From NCBI RefSeq assembly GCF_020497125.1, contig NC_059082.1, positions 60,156,948 through 60,220,947 of the forward strand: a stretch of DNA of 64,000 bases. The letters run 5' to 3'. The position numbers were made by a program, and so were the translations under genes. Origin of the DNA: Mauremys mutica. Lineage: Eukaryota; Chordata; Testudines; Geoemydidae. The notes beneath the pieces were generated by a model that was not told the DNA's origin, did no database searches, and saw only the letters and a list, made by a program, of their open reading frames with translations. Shown here one piece after another: positions 45,069-56,312 of the stretch. Position 1 is the stretch's first letter. Every line of letters starts with the position of its first letter.

Positions 45069-48055
45069 GGTATGCTGTGTGCCTGACCCCATCAAAGGGC
45101 TGACAAGAATATTAGAGAATATGCAGAGCAAGCAATTCCCAGAATTGCAGCCCTGAATGTATGCACCGGATCCCTCATTTTACACTCCTCCAACTGGGGA
45201 CAAAAATATACCATTTGACTTATGTGTTCAATTAAAACTAATCAGCACAACTTGAATGTACAATTGTGAGTTCTTGCAACCATCTTCATGTGAAAAATCT
45301 ACAGGCCAAGGGTTATTAATTGAAACTGTTTACCTAATAGTTCGTAGTAAAGAAAACATTCAAAGAAGTTGAGTTTGCCAATGAGCAAACAGAAGTAATC
45401 AACTTAATTGATAAAGGATCCATTATGAATTATTTGCCCAGATCTAGTTTACACAGAGTGGAAGATCTGAAGAAGAGCCAGTGCTTGAATTAATTCCAAA
45501 CAGAAAGCCACATCTTTCTACTGTGTTGATGTTATTTATTGATGTGTAAAAACTGGCTGGGTGAGCCAGTCTATTTAATCATCTTATCCCTTTTGCTCTG
45601 TAACGTGAGTCATGCGGGATTTGAGACAACCATAAATGCATTGCTTGCAAATGCACATGAGGGAATAAGTGTTGCAGGGCTCTTTGTTCTTTAAAATATA
45701 TTTAAATAGTGTGAGAGGAACATGATTAGAGCTGGAATTGCTCTGAAAAAGCTATAAATTAGTTATATGCCAAGGTGCTAATGTTCACATTTGACAGTAT
45801 GTCACAAGTCTTGGCAAAATACTTCTGGCTAACTTCATCTCACTCCTGTATATTACTAGCCTCCAAAGGATAGTTTGTCACATCAAATGAAGCTGTTTGT
45901 TGTTTTATTTTGGTCTGTTTTCAAGGGATTTCTTTATTTTCTTGTTTTCCTGCAGGAAAATAAGAAAGTACTAACTGAAAATCAAACCATCATCTGGTGG
46001 TGAGGAGGGGGATGACGACAAACAGAGGCTTGCAATGAAGTGGCAGGACATTATACTGCCATGCAGAAATGGGAGGTAGAGGGAGGGGGTTCTGAGTCAG
46101 TATGTTGCACTTATGGGGCCTATTATATGATCACCTGTGCTGTGGAGATCAACAAAAATTCTTGCATAAATTGGGTCAGAGGAATACATGGAAAATAAAT
46201 GTGGCTGCATAGTAATCTCTTCCCCTTCTGTGGCTGTAATGTGTGACTAAGCTCTATGAATTTGTGTAGAAGAGGTTGGGGGGGGGGAATGAACATAATC
46301 AAACAGTGAATAGCTCTGCTCTGTGCAGTAGATTCCTCTATCCAGGAAGCATAACTTATACTGGAAATGCATCATAGATTGCTATTGCTCTGAACAGCAG
46401 TAACTCTCCCACCCTGAGGTAGTGAGGCCAGGTCATCATTGCAAGACAGATCTGAATAGCAGTATGATAGGTAGTGTTGTGTTACCAGTGCTGATGGGGG
46501 AGCATGTACAAACGGAAAGCCATTGAAACTGGCCCTGACATACCTAGTCTACAGCTGGGAAAGATGTGGAGGTACTTTTGATGGAACTCGGGCCCTGAGG
46601 TTCTCCAGGTCAGATCTCCCTTTGTGTGTGCTCTTGCGGAAGAAGGTGCTTGGTTCACCAGTCTGGGAGCATTGTGTAGGCAGCACATTCTGTTAATTGT
46701 GTTGTATGCCTTGTCTTAAAAATAAGTCTGAAAGGCTGTTAATCTGGTACCTCTTTGAATATTATCAGACTCTTTCAGAGTTGAGCTACATTATTTAATG
46801 AGAAATATTAAATGGTAACCTCAAGTGTAATGGTAACATGAAAAATAGTGATTCCAAGACACTGGAAAGATGTGACAGTGCCATTGGGGAGGGCATGGGT
46901 TGCAGATTTGGATAAAATACTCCATAAAGGAAGTTATTTTGGGGTTAGAGAAAGGGTTGGAAGCATTTGAAGGACTTGCTGAATTACATCAGAAATGCAT
47001 CTCAGAGGTCTATATTCAGTCTGGGTTTAAGATGATTCAAGCTAATTCTCACTTTATCCAAACTGGTTTACCTGTCTTGTGCTATGAATAGTGTAGAAAG
47101 GTTTTGTGCAAGCTTCCTATATACAATTTTGCCTTCCTTCTTTATCTGCAATATGGGGCCTAATGGGCCTCTCTTGGTTAAAGACTGCCTGTTGTGTTAA
47201 ACTGTGTGGTGATTTCTGTGAAGCCTGATTTCCCTCCCCCCCGGTACTGAGCATTTGCAATGAATTCAAGTCAGTGGAAGTGCTTAGAACCTTTGAAAAT
47301 CAGGCCCATAGTGACCAAGCTGAGACCACACAATTTATTTTCACTTGTGACCTAACCTGTCCACCTATTATATGCTCCCTAAGGTGACAATTGGAAGCTG
47401 CCTTATTCAATCTCTTACAGACTCACCTGTCATTTCCTCTGCATTAGAATTAGGTAGCGGTCGGTTGTAGTGGTGAAAACATTATCAATTTACTTCAGGT
47501 CATCTCCACATCAGCAGGCACAGACTATGAACTGGTTGGATGAGAAACTCAGCCTCTGACTACAGGTGGTTGGTGGGGATGTGGAAAGAATGAAAAATAT
47601 AATTGTAACTAGTCATGTTAGAGAGACAAAGCAGGCTGGAATGTAAAAGGAGATATCAAGAGGTTGTTGTGCATCACTGAACAGCCATTTAAATTTGACT
47701 GCAATAGTACTGTGTTTGTCATGGTGGTTTAGATAACATGTTGGTGTCTGATGAAAAAGAAAGTGTTTTTGATCACTCCAGAGAGAGAGAGTTTTTATTT
47801 GGAAATCTGCAGGTAGCTAATTCTATTAGGTTGTGAAATTCAATTGCCCCCCTCTATACTGCAAAGTTGCTGACAGTAGCAAAGAAAGAAAAACCCAGGG
47901 AACTGAAAGGAGAAAATGGCTAAATTGTTTCAAAGTAAACTGTTTTTGGTTTACATTCAAAACTGCAGATTCTGTCATCTGTTTTATATGATCATTGCAG
48001 ACGTTTTGTTGATAGCTCACAGGCGGGGAGAATATGATAAATTGCATTAGATAAC
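45069..48055. other. No recognisable gene
   Basis: AT-rich. 47250-47310 (GTGCTTAGAACC, TTTGAAAATCAGGCCC) is a short old-repeat trace. No coding motif. Confidence 0.4.
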
Positions 48056-48211
48056 AGCCTGAGCTCTGGGACCCCACAAGAGGGGAGGGGCTCAGAGCCT
48101 GGGCTCCAGCCTGTGCCTGAACATTTATCCTGCAATTTTACAGCCCCACAGCCTGAGCCCCATGAGCCCAAGTCAGCTCTCACAGGCCAGCTGCAATGTA
48201 GACATATACCC
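48056..48211. mobile_element. Truncated MITE fragment
   Basis: Ends GCAATGTAGACATATACCC, the complement of a GGGTATGTCTACACTGC end shared by Harbinger-type MITEs. The interior GCCTGAGCTCTGGGACCCC and CAGCCTGAGCCCCATGAGCC is typical of that family. The left end is missing. Confidence 0.55.
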
Positions 48212-49338
48212 ATGGGTTTGTTTTTGTTTTTGTTTTTTTGCTGGTCTCTCTTTATGGACAACTCTTGATATGTAGCCCCTGCAGTGGTATTTTTGGCAAT
48301 AGGACAATTTCTTTCCCTCATTTTAACTGTTCCTTTTACCTTTACTTCTCAATCTTAGCTAAGTTGTTTACTGCATATGGATACCTCTGCAGTTCCGTCA
48401 CAGGGGGGACATGTGGACATGACAGTTAATCAACATTTGGCATTGTTCCTAACTCATTATTCTGTAAAGGTCACTGTGCTTAATCAATTGATAATTTTTT
48501 AAATAGAGCTGCAATGAGTGATTGCCACAGAGATGTGGACTCTGGAGAACGTGCCCATCCAAGCTCACAAGTTTTGACTCATTAGTTCACGTCATCTTTT
48601 CCCCCTATAGACGCAGTATGGAGAGTGAGCAGAAGTGGTGTCACTGACACTTCCCCCAAAAGGCAGAAGAATATTTCACACTGCCTGTGAAAGGAGGAGC
48701 TACAGCTGCTGGAGTGTAAGTTAAGAATCATTATGACAAACTGATGATTTTCTTTGTGACAGAGTGTTTGAGTGTGAACCACAGCCAAAGGATTCAGGAG
48801 ATGAATAAGTACAAATTTTGAAACTAAACTGCCTATGAACTTTGTTTTGTGTCTTAAGCACATCTCAGAAACAGAGCAGAACAAAAAAAAGTAGAGAATT
48901 TTGAGCAATTTATTTGCACCAAGACTTTCCATGTAACTTTGGGTCTCCATGCGTGCACGTGCAGTTCATTCTACCTCTGTGAAAGTTGGTTTGGAAATGC
49001 TGTCCAATGTGTCTGTCTCTCTTAAAGCCTGCCACATCTGTGACAATGCTGCTTTCTGTCCTCTAGCTCAGAGATGACATGCAGTCTCTTGTGGGCAGTT
49101 ATGAGCTGGGCAGAGACTCGCTTCCTCTGAGTGGACTACCTGGAAAAACACATCCTTGTTGTTATCTATACCTGGATCAGTTGTATATATCTTCCATTGA
49201 TACAACAGTGCTTACAAAAGTCGATGCACTCTTATTGTGCACATGCACATAGCCATTTGCTTTTGCAAACTGGGGAGATGAGTCGTCATTTAAATGATTG
49301 GTGAGCACACATGGGGTATGGCATGGGCATGCATAGAC
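48212..49338. other. No recognisable gene
   Basis: Includes a (GTTTTT)n-type run at 48217-48239. The 122-codon minus frame at 48582-48950 has no known motif. Confidence 0.4.
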
Positions 49339-49341
49339 TAA

Positions 49342-50302
49342 GGGCTTGGCTACACTTGAAAGTTGCAGCGCTGGGAGTTACAGCGCTGGTCGTGCAGCTG
49401 TGCAGGGCCAGTGCTGGTGTGTGGCCACACTCAGCTACCAGCGCTGGTGTGTGGCCACATTTGCAGCATTTACAGCGCTGTTGGGAGTGCTGCATTATGG
49501 GCAGCTATCCCAGCATTCAAGTGGCAACAACGTGCTTTTCAAAAGAGGGGGGTGGAGGGTGGTGTACTGTGACAGGGAGCGGGGAAGATAGAGAGAGTGG
49601 ATTTTTGGAGCCAACACTGTGTGTTAGCTTCCTGGATTTAAAAATCACAAAATGTTCGCGAGCCCTTAGTCTTAACTCTTAATTGCAAACAGCCTGCCTC
49701 CAACACGGACTCCCCGCTGTTTCACTCGCTCCCTGTGGTGTACTGTGACAGGGAGCGGGGAAGATAGAGAGAGTGGATTTTTGGAGCCAACACTGTGTGT
49801 TAGCTTCCCTGGATTGAAAAATCACAAAATGTTCGCGAACCCTTAGTCTTAATTGCAAACAGCCTGCATCCAACGCTGTTTCTCTGTCAAGCAAACTGCT
49901 TGCCTTTCATTTGATCGTTCACAGCCAGGTACAGATAGCTCCTGTTTGCTGTGATCAGTGTTTGTTTTTTAGATAAGCAGTTCAACGGAGCTCCGATCGG
50001 AGTTCACAACAAAACAAAGAGAGGCTGCATAACAAAACAAAGAGAGTAATTTAGTTAAAAGCATTCTGGGATATCTCCTTATTCCCTGGAGGCCAATAAA
50101 AGCGCTGGTGTGTGTCCACACTTGATGAGCAGCGCTGGATCACCAGCGCTGCAATCGCTACACCCCAACCTGGCCAGGTGTACAGCCAGCGCTGCAGCCA
50201 GGGAGTTGCAGCGCTGGATGTGCCTTGCAGGTGTGGACGGTTACTAATTGCAGCGCTGGAAAGCCTCTACCAGCGCTGCAACTTGCAAGTGTAGCCAAGC
50301 CC
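49342..50302. mobile_element. Harbinger-type MITE, 961 bp, with iterated CAGCGCTG
   Basis: The inverted ends GGGCTTGGCTACACTTG match over about 33 bp with one difference. TAA is duplicated at 49339-49341 and 50303-50305. The 8-bp palindrome CAGCGCTG occurs exactly at 49366, 49381, 49439 and 49473 in the left part and at 50130, 50144, 50187, 50209, 50251 and 50271 in the right part, plus a one-base variant at 50100. It is absent from the middle. The centre has a direct duplication of about 145 bp (49561 onward and 49737 onward, offset 176). No open frame fits a transposase. Confidence 0.85.
49561..49880 (+). repeat. Internal direct duplication in the MITE
   Basis: The unit starting GGTGTACTGTGACAGGGAGC at 49561 is repeated at 49737, with small differences (for example CTTCCTGGATTTAAAA against CTTCCCTGGATTGAAAA). 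It covers about 145 bp, with a 30-bp spacer between units. Confidence 0.85.
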
Positions 50303-50385
50303 TAAGTGTGAACCCAAAAGTGACCATGTAAAACAGAGGATGGCTTGATGCTTGCTAAGAATTTGACCCTTTATATTAGTCATAT

Positions 50386-51183
50386 TGTCAGGGTTCCCTC
50401 CTCACTCTGAACTCTGGGGTACAGATGTGGGGACCCTCATGAAAGACCCCAAAAGCTTATTTCTACCAGCTTAGGTTAAAAACTTCCCCAAGGCACAAAT
50501 CCTTCCTTGTCCTTGAACAGAATGCTGCCACCACCAAGTGAGTTAGACAAAGATTTAGGGAAAGGATCACTTGGAGTTCCTGTTTCCCCAAAATATCCCC
50601 CCAAGTCCCTTCACCCCCTTTCCTGGGGAGGCTTGAGAATAATACACCAATCAAATAGGTAACCAGGGTGAGCACAGACCAGACCCTTGGGTTTTTAGGA
50701 CACTAAAACTCAATCAGATGATTTTAAAACAAAACTTTATTATAAAGAAAAAAATAAAAGCAGCACCTCTATAAAATCAGGATGGAAGGTAAAATCAGGG
50801 CAGTCAGATTCAAAACACAGAGGATTCCCTCTAGGCAAAACTTTAAAGTTACAAAAACGGGGATAAACCTTCCTCTTAGCACAGGGAAAATTCACAAGCT
50901 AAAACAAAAGATACTCTAACGTGTTTCCTTGCTATTACTTACTATTTCTGTACTTTTAGATGTATCATTCGGTAGGAGCTGGATTACTTGCTTGGTTTCT
51001 CTTTGTCTCCGGAGAGAACAAGAAAACTCCACAGAGCACCAAACAAAGCCTCCCCTCCATTTGAAAGTATCTTCTTTCCCCATTGGTCCTTCTGGTCAGG
51101 TGCCAACCAGGTTATCTGAGCTTCTTAACCCTTTACAGGTAAAAGAGGGATTTTATTCTACCCTTAGCTGTATGTTTATGACA
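50386..51183 (-). mobile_element. Solo LTR, 798 bp
   Basis: Plus-strand ends TGTCAGGGTTCCC and TTTATGACA give TG...CA termini. Flanks CATAT (50381-50385) and CATAC (51184-51188) match at 4 of 5. Minus orientation, from the polyadenylation signal (complement of TTTATT) at 50736-50741 on the minus strand. This leaves a long U5-like part of about 350 bp towards 50386. No internal gene. Recognised as a common turtle LTR type from memory. Confidence 0.78.
50736..50741 (-). terminator. LTR polyadenylation signal
   Basis: AATAAA on the minus strand within the LTR; supports its orientation. Confidence 0.5.
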
Positions 51184-51188
51184 CATAC

Positions 51189-51590
51189 AAAGATCAGTCA
51201 ACAAGCAAAAAAGAGTTACCAAGATCAAAGTACAATGGTAGTATGTTTTATCGGATAAGGAGGTACCTTTTTTGGGTGCTTAGCAATGTACCACATGGTG
51301 GCAGCTCTTTTGCTATTCATGCATGATGTGTTGTGAAAATCTGTCACAAGACTTTATGTCCATAATCTCTGAGAGAAATAAGATTTGTTTTCTCCATGCT
51401 TACCATATATTTGACTTATAAAAAATTAATTGCCGTGCTGTTATTTGATAATGGTTTTAGGTTTAACTCCCAAAATATCATACTATATATGTAGTTTTTA
51501 ATTCTTTTGCCATTTCCTTTTGCTGTTTAATGATCATCAGGCTTTGTGTTAGACCAGCTGGGGAATCTGGCTGGCAATTACAATAATATT
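51189..51590. other. No recognisable gene
   Basis: Nothing assigned. Confidence 0.4.
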
Positions 51591-51594
51591 TAAT

Positions 51595-51805
51595 ATTATT
51601 CTGAGGTCTGACAGTTCTTGGCTAGGCTTCTGTTCTGGCCTCGGATTAGTCACTCAGCTGCTTTGTGCCTCAGTTTACCCTTCTGTAAAATGTGAATAAT
51701 ACTTACCTCTCAGGTTTATTGAGCCTTACAATTAATGTTTGCACAACACTCTCAGATCCTGCATGAAAAGTGTGTAAGAAGAGCTGAATATTATTTTTAT
51801 TTATT
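51595..51805 (+). repeat. MIR-like CORE-SINE
   Basis: Follows the MIR order: GGCCTCGGATTAGTCACTCA, TTTGTGCCTCAGTTTACCC, CTGTAAAATGTGAATAATAC, TTACCTCTCAGG, then TATTGAGCCTTACAATTAAT and a tail with ACACTCTCAGATCC. About 200 bp. Confidence 0.65.
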
Positions 51806-52259
51806 ATTTCATGTGAGTTTCCTGTTACTGTAGCACTAACCAGTGACACATTTTTGTCGCACTCCTTTCCCTTTCTGTATTAAAAATCAAACACATTATT
51901 CTCTCTGAACCTAGGTATAAACAACAGCTGGGAGCACATTAGATGTTCCATTTTCCTATGCAGCCATTCATTTGCTAGTATCTAGTCAGCTTTGCTTTCT
52001 AAAGGAATGAATGAAAGAAAAAGAATTGAAGCTCTGAAGGTAGCTCTGTCCTGCTCTTTTGAATTGGAAAAGCAACAGCAATGTGAGGCCTCTGCAAATA
52101 GGAGAGAACACACTATCAGGGCTATTAATTCATTTAAGTCACAAGATATCAGTTTATATTTGCCATGTATACATATGTATCCTTGGCTGGCCAATGCCAA
52201 CCTATGTGCACTGCCCTAAGGAAAAGTTTTGTTTTGTTTTGTTGTAAATAGAGTATAGT

Positions 52260-52545
52260 AAGGGTTTTTTTTTGTGAATTTGTATTACAATAGCGTATAG
52301 AAAATCAAACAGAGATTGTAGTAGGTGCTGTACAAACACAGTGACGTATTGTCCCTGCCAATCTAAATAGAGAACAAAGAGGAGGAAAGAAACAGCAGAG
52401 AGAGGGGAAGTGACTGGCCTGTGGTCACGCACCAGCTCAGCACCAAAGCAAGGAGGAGAACCCTGATCTTCTGCCTTGCAGCCCAGTGCCCTACTCTCTA
52501 GACTGAGCGGCTTAGAGCACAGTGTGCTTTTCTCCACTGCCTGGA
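52260..52545 (-). repeat. CORE-SINE/MIR-like element with extended 3' part
   Basis: Antisense to MIR: GTAGGTGCTGTACAAACACA, then GAGAGAGGGGAAGTGACTGG with CCTGTGGTCACGCACCAGCT, then GTGCCCTACTCTCTAGACTG. Same family as 16235-16330. Confidence 0.6.
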
Positions 52546-52779
52546 CAGCATGAACTGTATTTATTTAGTGAGCTGTTTTTAGATGTATAAAACTTACCCA
52601 GCCCATTTACAATCATGTCTCAGCCCATTTACAATCATTTAAAAAAAAATTAACTTAGTATTGAAGGTCACTAGGCTCAAGTTCTCTCATAACAATGGGG
52701 ATAAATGAATTTCAAAGCCCTAAATGCATACGTAGGTGCTTTGCTAAATGAGTCCGTTGTGAAACCAAGGCATAGTGCT

Positions 52780-53646
52780 TGTCACAGTTCAGGGAAACAG
52801 CACTTCTGTTCCCCTCTGAGGTCTCTTGAGGCCCATTCTAGGTTCATCTCCTCAGCCTTCACCTCCCTTGGGAAGAGACCCATGTCTGTCTCTCCCTCCT
52901 GACTAAGGATTTTTCCATTCTGCACAGCTCCCTGCCTCCACTGCGATATCCCCAGCAAGCCAAACCATCATAACAGGCCAGCGTCTGCTCTTTGCTTTTG
53001 CTCTAGAGATTATGAAGAGTGTAATTGCCAGCAGTTATCACACAGCTCTTCCTTAGCAAACATGTTTTTTTTAAATGTTTTCTCTGTAGTGCTCTTACCT
53101 TAAGAAAACAATAAAATCCGTAAAAATCTACACAATTGCTAAAAATCTTACCAGAGGTCACCCAACCTCAGGCTCTGATAGGCATCAGTCCTCCAAAACC
53201 CACAACTGGTATTTCCCCATGGTTACAAGTTTATAATTATCTCCAATTCAACACCAGAACAAACATGATTAGTTCAGTATTTCCTTTATACAGCTTGGCC
53301 TTTGATCTTGGCCTCATGTAACAAGAGATCAGCAGACAATGGCCCACTTCTCAGGGCACAGCTTCAAAACAGTGGGTTTTTGCTTAATGGGAGGTGGGGA
53401 ATTTGCATTCACTTCCTCCTAAATATTGCCCAGGAAAACCCCTTAACAATTCCTGTTCCAAAAGGTATTCTTGTCTGGCACATTGTTCAGTATATTCCTT
53501 TGAACCCCCAAGTCTCTACCTCTGTCATGTCTTACCCTCAAGAAGTTACAGAAACCATTATTTAATACAATAGGCCCCGAAGATACTTCAACTTAATTCA
53601 ATAAGGTCTCCCATGAACATAGCAGCAAATTGCCATATCTGTCACA
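52780..53646 (-). mobile_element. 3' LTR of a truncated retroelement, 867 bp
   Basis: On the minus strand the LTR starts TGTGACAG (plus-strand end at 53646) and ends CTGTGACA (plus-strand start at 52780), an 8-bp perfect terminal inverted repeat with TG...CA. Directly upstream on the minus strand lies a purine tract ending AGGGAGGAGA (plus 53647-53656), which fits a polypurine tract. So this looks like a 3' LTR with adjoining internal sequence. No target duplication was seen, and no 5' LTR is in the window. Confidence 0.6.
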
Positions 53647-53853
53647 TCTCCTCCCTAAAGAAGTGTGTCTAACTAAGGTGCTTGGCTGGCATCCTAGGGG
53701 AACCCACCAATTTATTTCCTGGACAGGTTTATTCCCTGAATGATGTTTCTGTCATGAACAGAACACACAATTTCACATTTCAGCTACCCAGACAAACATA
53801 TTTCTAGCAAGCCAGTATACATCTTTCAGAAATCCATAGTCATTTGACAACCA
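53647..53853 (-). mobile_element. Polypurine tract and short internal remnant of the retroelement
   Basis: Starts with the purine tract next to the LTR; about 200 bp of internal sequence without a recognisable frame follows. Its far end abuts the C-rich element at 53855. Confidence 0.45.
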
Positions 53854-53854
53854 T

Positions 53855-54330
53855 CCTGTATAATTTCTTCCCAAGTGCCCCTGTGGCCAATAGGAAGCTG
53901 TGGGAGCAGTGTCTGGGGGTAGCAGCGCATGGAGGCCCCCCACCTGCCCTGCCTAGGAGCCTCAGGAAAGCGCTGCATTCCCCCCACCTCATCCCAGATC
54001 CTGCATCTTGACCCCTTCCCCCAAACACCCCCTCATGCCCCAAACTCCCTCCCAGAGCCTACATCCCCTCCCCCTTCCCACACCCCCAAACTCCCTCCCA
54101 GAACCTGTCCCCAGATCCCCTCCCACACCAAAACTCCCTCCCAGAACCCAACCTCTCACCCCTTCTGCACCCAAACTTCCTCCCAGAGCCTGAACCCCAA
54201 TCCCCTGCCCCAGCCCAGGGCCTGCACTCCAGACCTCCTCCCCTCACCCAAACTCCTTAGGCAGGTGGGGGGTGGAGTTGGGGGGGTGGGCTCTGGTCAT
54301 TCTAGGCACCCCCAAAAATTATACAAACCT
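53855..54330. mobile_element. Non-autonomous element with C-rich minisatellite
   Basis: Left end CCTGTATAATTTCTTCCC; right end, complement GGTTTGTATAATTTTTGG: imperfect inverted termini. The interior 53990-54260 is a C-rich array with a unit of roughly 45 bp (CAAACTCCCTCCCAGAGCCT, then CACCCC runs). No 8-bp duplication was confirmed. Long proline-rich frames (53929-54435) are artefacts. Confidence 0.55.
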
Positions 54331-54589
54331 GCCCCCCCTCCGGGAAGTATTACAAGTGTTATCAGGGTCTGTATGAATGCTCCCCTGGCAGCTAGTTGGG
54401 ATGGGGGGAGACTTTGGGTTTGTTTATTTAAATAAAGTTTGCTCCTGCTCTGCTTAGATATTCAGCGGATAGAGCAGTGTGCAAGTGATCAACTTTGGCC
54501 AGTGTTGGGTTACAAATCACCTTAGTACTGAATGCATGGGTAGTGAAATATGGTTATCAATGTTGTAATTATTGTAGGAATAAAGGGAA

Positions 54590-55040
54590 GCAGGACTGTG
54601 CTTAACCTGTCCCAAACGAGGTAGGGTCACACTCAGTTGAAAGAACCTTGTTAAGCCAGGGGCTCAAATGCCAGAACCCTGTGAAAGTAAGAGGGGGTGG
54701 TGACAGATGTTCCAGTCAGGATGTGTGTGGACTTTCCCTAGGAATCCCCAGACTGGTTTAACCTGTTCCTCCCCACTGTTCAAAGAAAGAGCTAAATAGG
54801 CTTCATTAGGAACCTCTTGTTATTTTAAATGCTCCATCACTGAGAGCTATGTGATGTTAGATTAAGTTAAATTCACATCCCACTTCAAAAGCATTTAGAA
54901 ACACGTCCACTCCCTTCCCTACAGTGAGGAAGTAATGTGGAGTATATGCTACCCCCTGGGACAGGAACATGGTGTCTGGTTTCACCAATTGAATTAGGGT
55001 TTTGCTGGTGTAGTATCTCTTGAGATAATTTGATGCTCCT
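54590..55040. repeat. Repeat-like sequence, probably LTR-element derived
   Basis: GGAAGCAGGACTGTGCTTAA and CCAGACTGGTTTAACCTGTT resemble dispersed turtle sequence recalled from memory. It neighbours the gag-like frame at 55056-55491, so it may be part of the same element. Boundaries unknown. Confidence 0.35.
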
Positions 55041-55055
55041 TCTCCTTCTCTCTCC

Positions 55056-55491
55056 TCATGCTGATGCCTCCTCTCCTGGTCCGTTATCTCGTGATACTGG
55101 TCTGCTCTCTCCCACTCCTAGTGAGTATGCAAGCAGCTGGGTTTCGAGACACACTATGTCCCCCTCCAGCTGCAGTTCTCCTGCTCTCTGAATGAGTCCA
55201 CAATTTCTGTTACATTGGTGAATTTGATCTCCATGGGCCATGATTGCTGCCTCTGTCAGGCTCTTCCTTGCTCTTCTCCGGGTAGTTGGCTCCAAGATTT
55301 CCTCGGCTTGCTGGATCCTCTGCCAGTGGGATGGATGTTCCCTGTGAATCTGGACCATCAGTTCTCTTCTGTTCATCAAAATACATCAAGTTGACTAGCT
55401 GCACCCTTGTCCACTCTCCAATGTAGACCTGTCTTTCATTGCAGAGCATAAGCAGCTGACATTTCTTCAGCTGCTCATAACTCATTTTCAC
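55056..55491 (-). pseudogene. Gag-like N-terminal frame of an LTR retrotransposon (tentative)
   Basis: Starts at an ATG at 55491 with MSYEQLKKCQLLMLCNER, and continues RVQLVNLMYFDEQKR. This has the helix-turn-helix spacing of the SAP-like motif that opens the gag protein of several vertebrate Gypsy-type elements (Q-L-x-x-x-C, then Q-L-x-x-L). A second minus frame (55379-55056) overlaps and continues with charged helical sequence (EEILEPTTRRRARKSLTEAA), implying a frameshift at about 55250. No protease or RT frame lies downstream in the window. Alternative: a chance frame; the identity is from pattern memory only. Confidence 0.4.
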
Positions 55492-55545
55492 CGTCTCTCT
55501 CTTCGCTGTTCCTTTCCCAAAAAGACTAAGACATTTCTATGATTC

Positions 55546-56090
55546 TTGCTTATACTGCTGTTGGCACTTACAGCAATTCATACTCATAAGCATTTGCTTC
55601 TATTGAAGCTCAAAGTTAAGTGCATATTTAGATGCTTTGCTGAATATGAGTCCTTTGCTGAATCAAGTCACAGTGCTTGTTCTGGTGTTTGCTGGATGAG
55701 GCTGTTAGTCAGCCTCACTTTGTGCTTGTCTGTGTGTTGTAGGAGAGGGCAGATGTGGGAGATGTTGAGAGTGGAGGCCTTAGTGAACTGGTTCAATTTT
55801 TTTTAATGCCCTGAACTTTCCACATAAACACAGATGAAACCTTTTTGAATTTCAAAATTGTTCTGTTTGCCATCCGTCATCATGTACTAGTTTTAGCCAC
55901 CAGAGTAAGCAGAAGTGCCAAAATTCAGCCAGAAAAGCTGATCTTGTGGCACCTCCTGTACAGTCAGAAGCAGGAAGTATGGTACCAGAAATCTCATGGG
56001 GAAGAGCTATTTGGTGACTTGCATTTTCCAGATTGAGGATGTGTGGCTGAGCTTCGGGGAGCATCAGAACTTTTGACAGTTTATGTGCAG
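55546..56090. other. No gene; old-repeat trace
   Basis: 55610-55670 (TTTAGATGCTTTGCTGAAT) belongs to the old motif group also seen at 11700-11900. Nothing else was assigned. Confidence 0.4.
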
Positions 56091-56094
56091 TGAG

Positions 56095-56312
56095 TCTCGT
56101 TATAGTTGGTATGGCAACACCCATTTTTTTCATGTCCTCTGTGTATATATATATTCCTACTGTATTTTCCACTGCATGCATCCAATGAAGTGGGTTTTAG
56201 CCCACAAAAGCTTATGCCCAAATAAATTTGTTAGTCTCTAAGGTGTGCTACAAGTACTCCTCGTTCTTTTTGCTGATACAGACTAACACGGCTATCACTC
56301 TGAAATCTGATT
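56095..56312 (+). mobile_element. Structured interspersed repeat related to the 3.7-kb palindrome
   Basis: Contains GTTAGTCT (56230-56237) and its complement AGACTAAC (56280-56287). It also has a hairpin, GTGGGT/GCCCAC (56190-56195 and 56200-56205), preceded by CCAATGA and followed by AAAA. The same order (core, hairpin, GTTAGTCT, GGTGCCACA-like, AGACTAACACGGCT) is found in the 3637-3848 unit with different sequence between. Abundant repeat of reptiles; possibly Penelope-related, not established. Confidence 0.55.

Noticed and set aside
53929..54435. 168-codon proline-rich frame
   Set aside because: Translation of the C-rich array.
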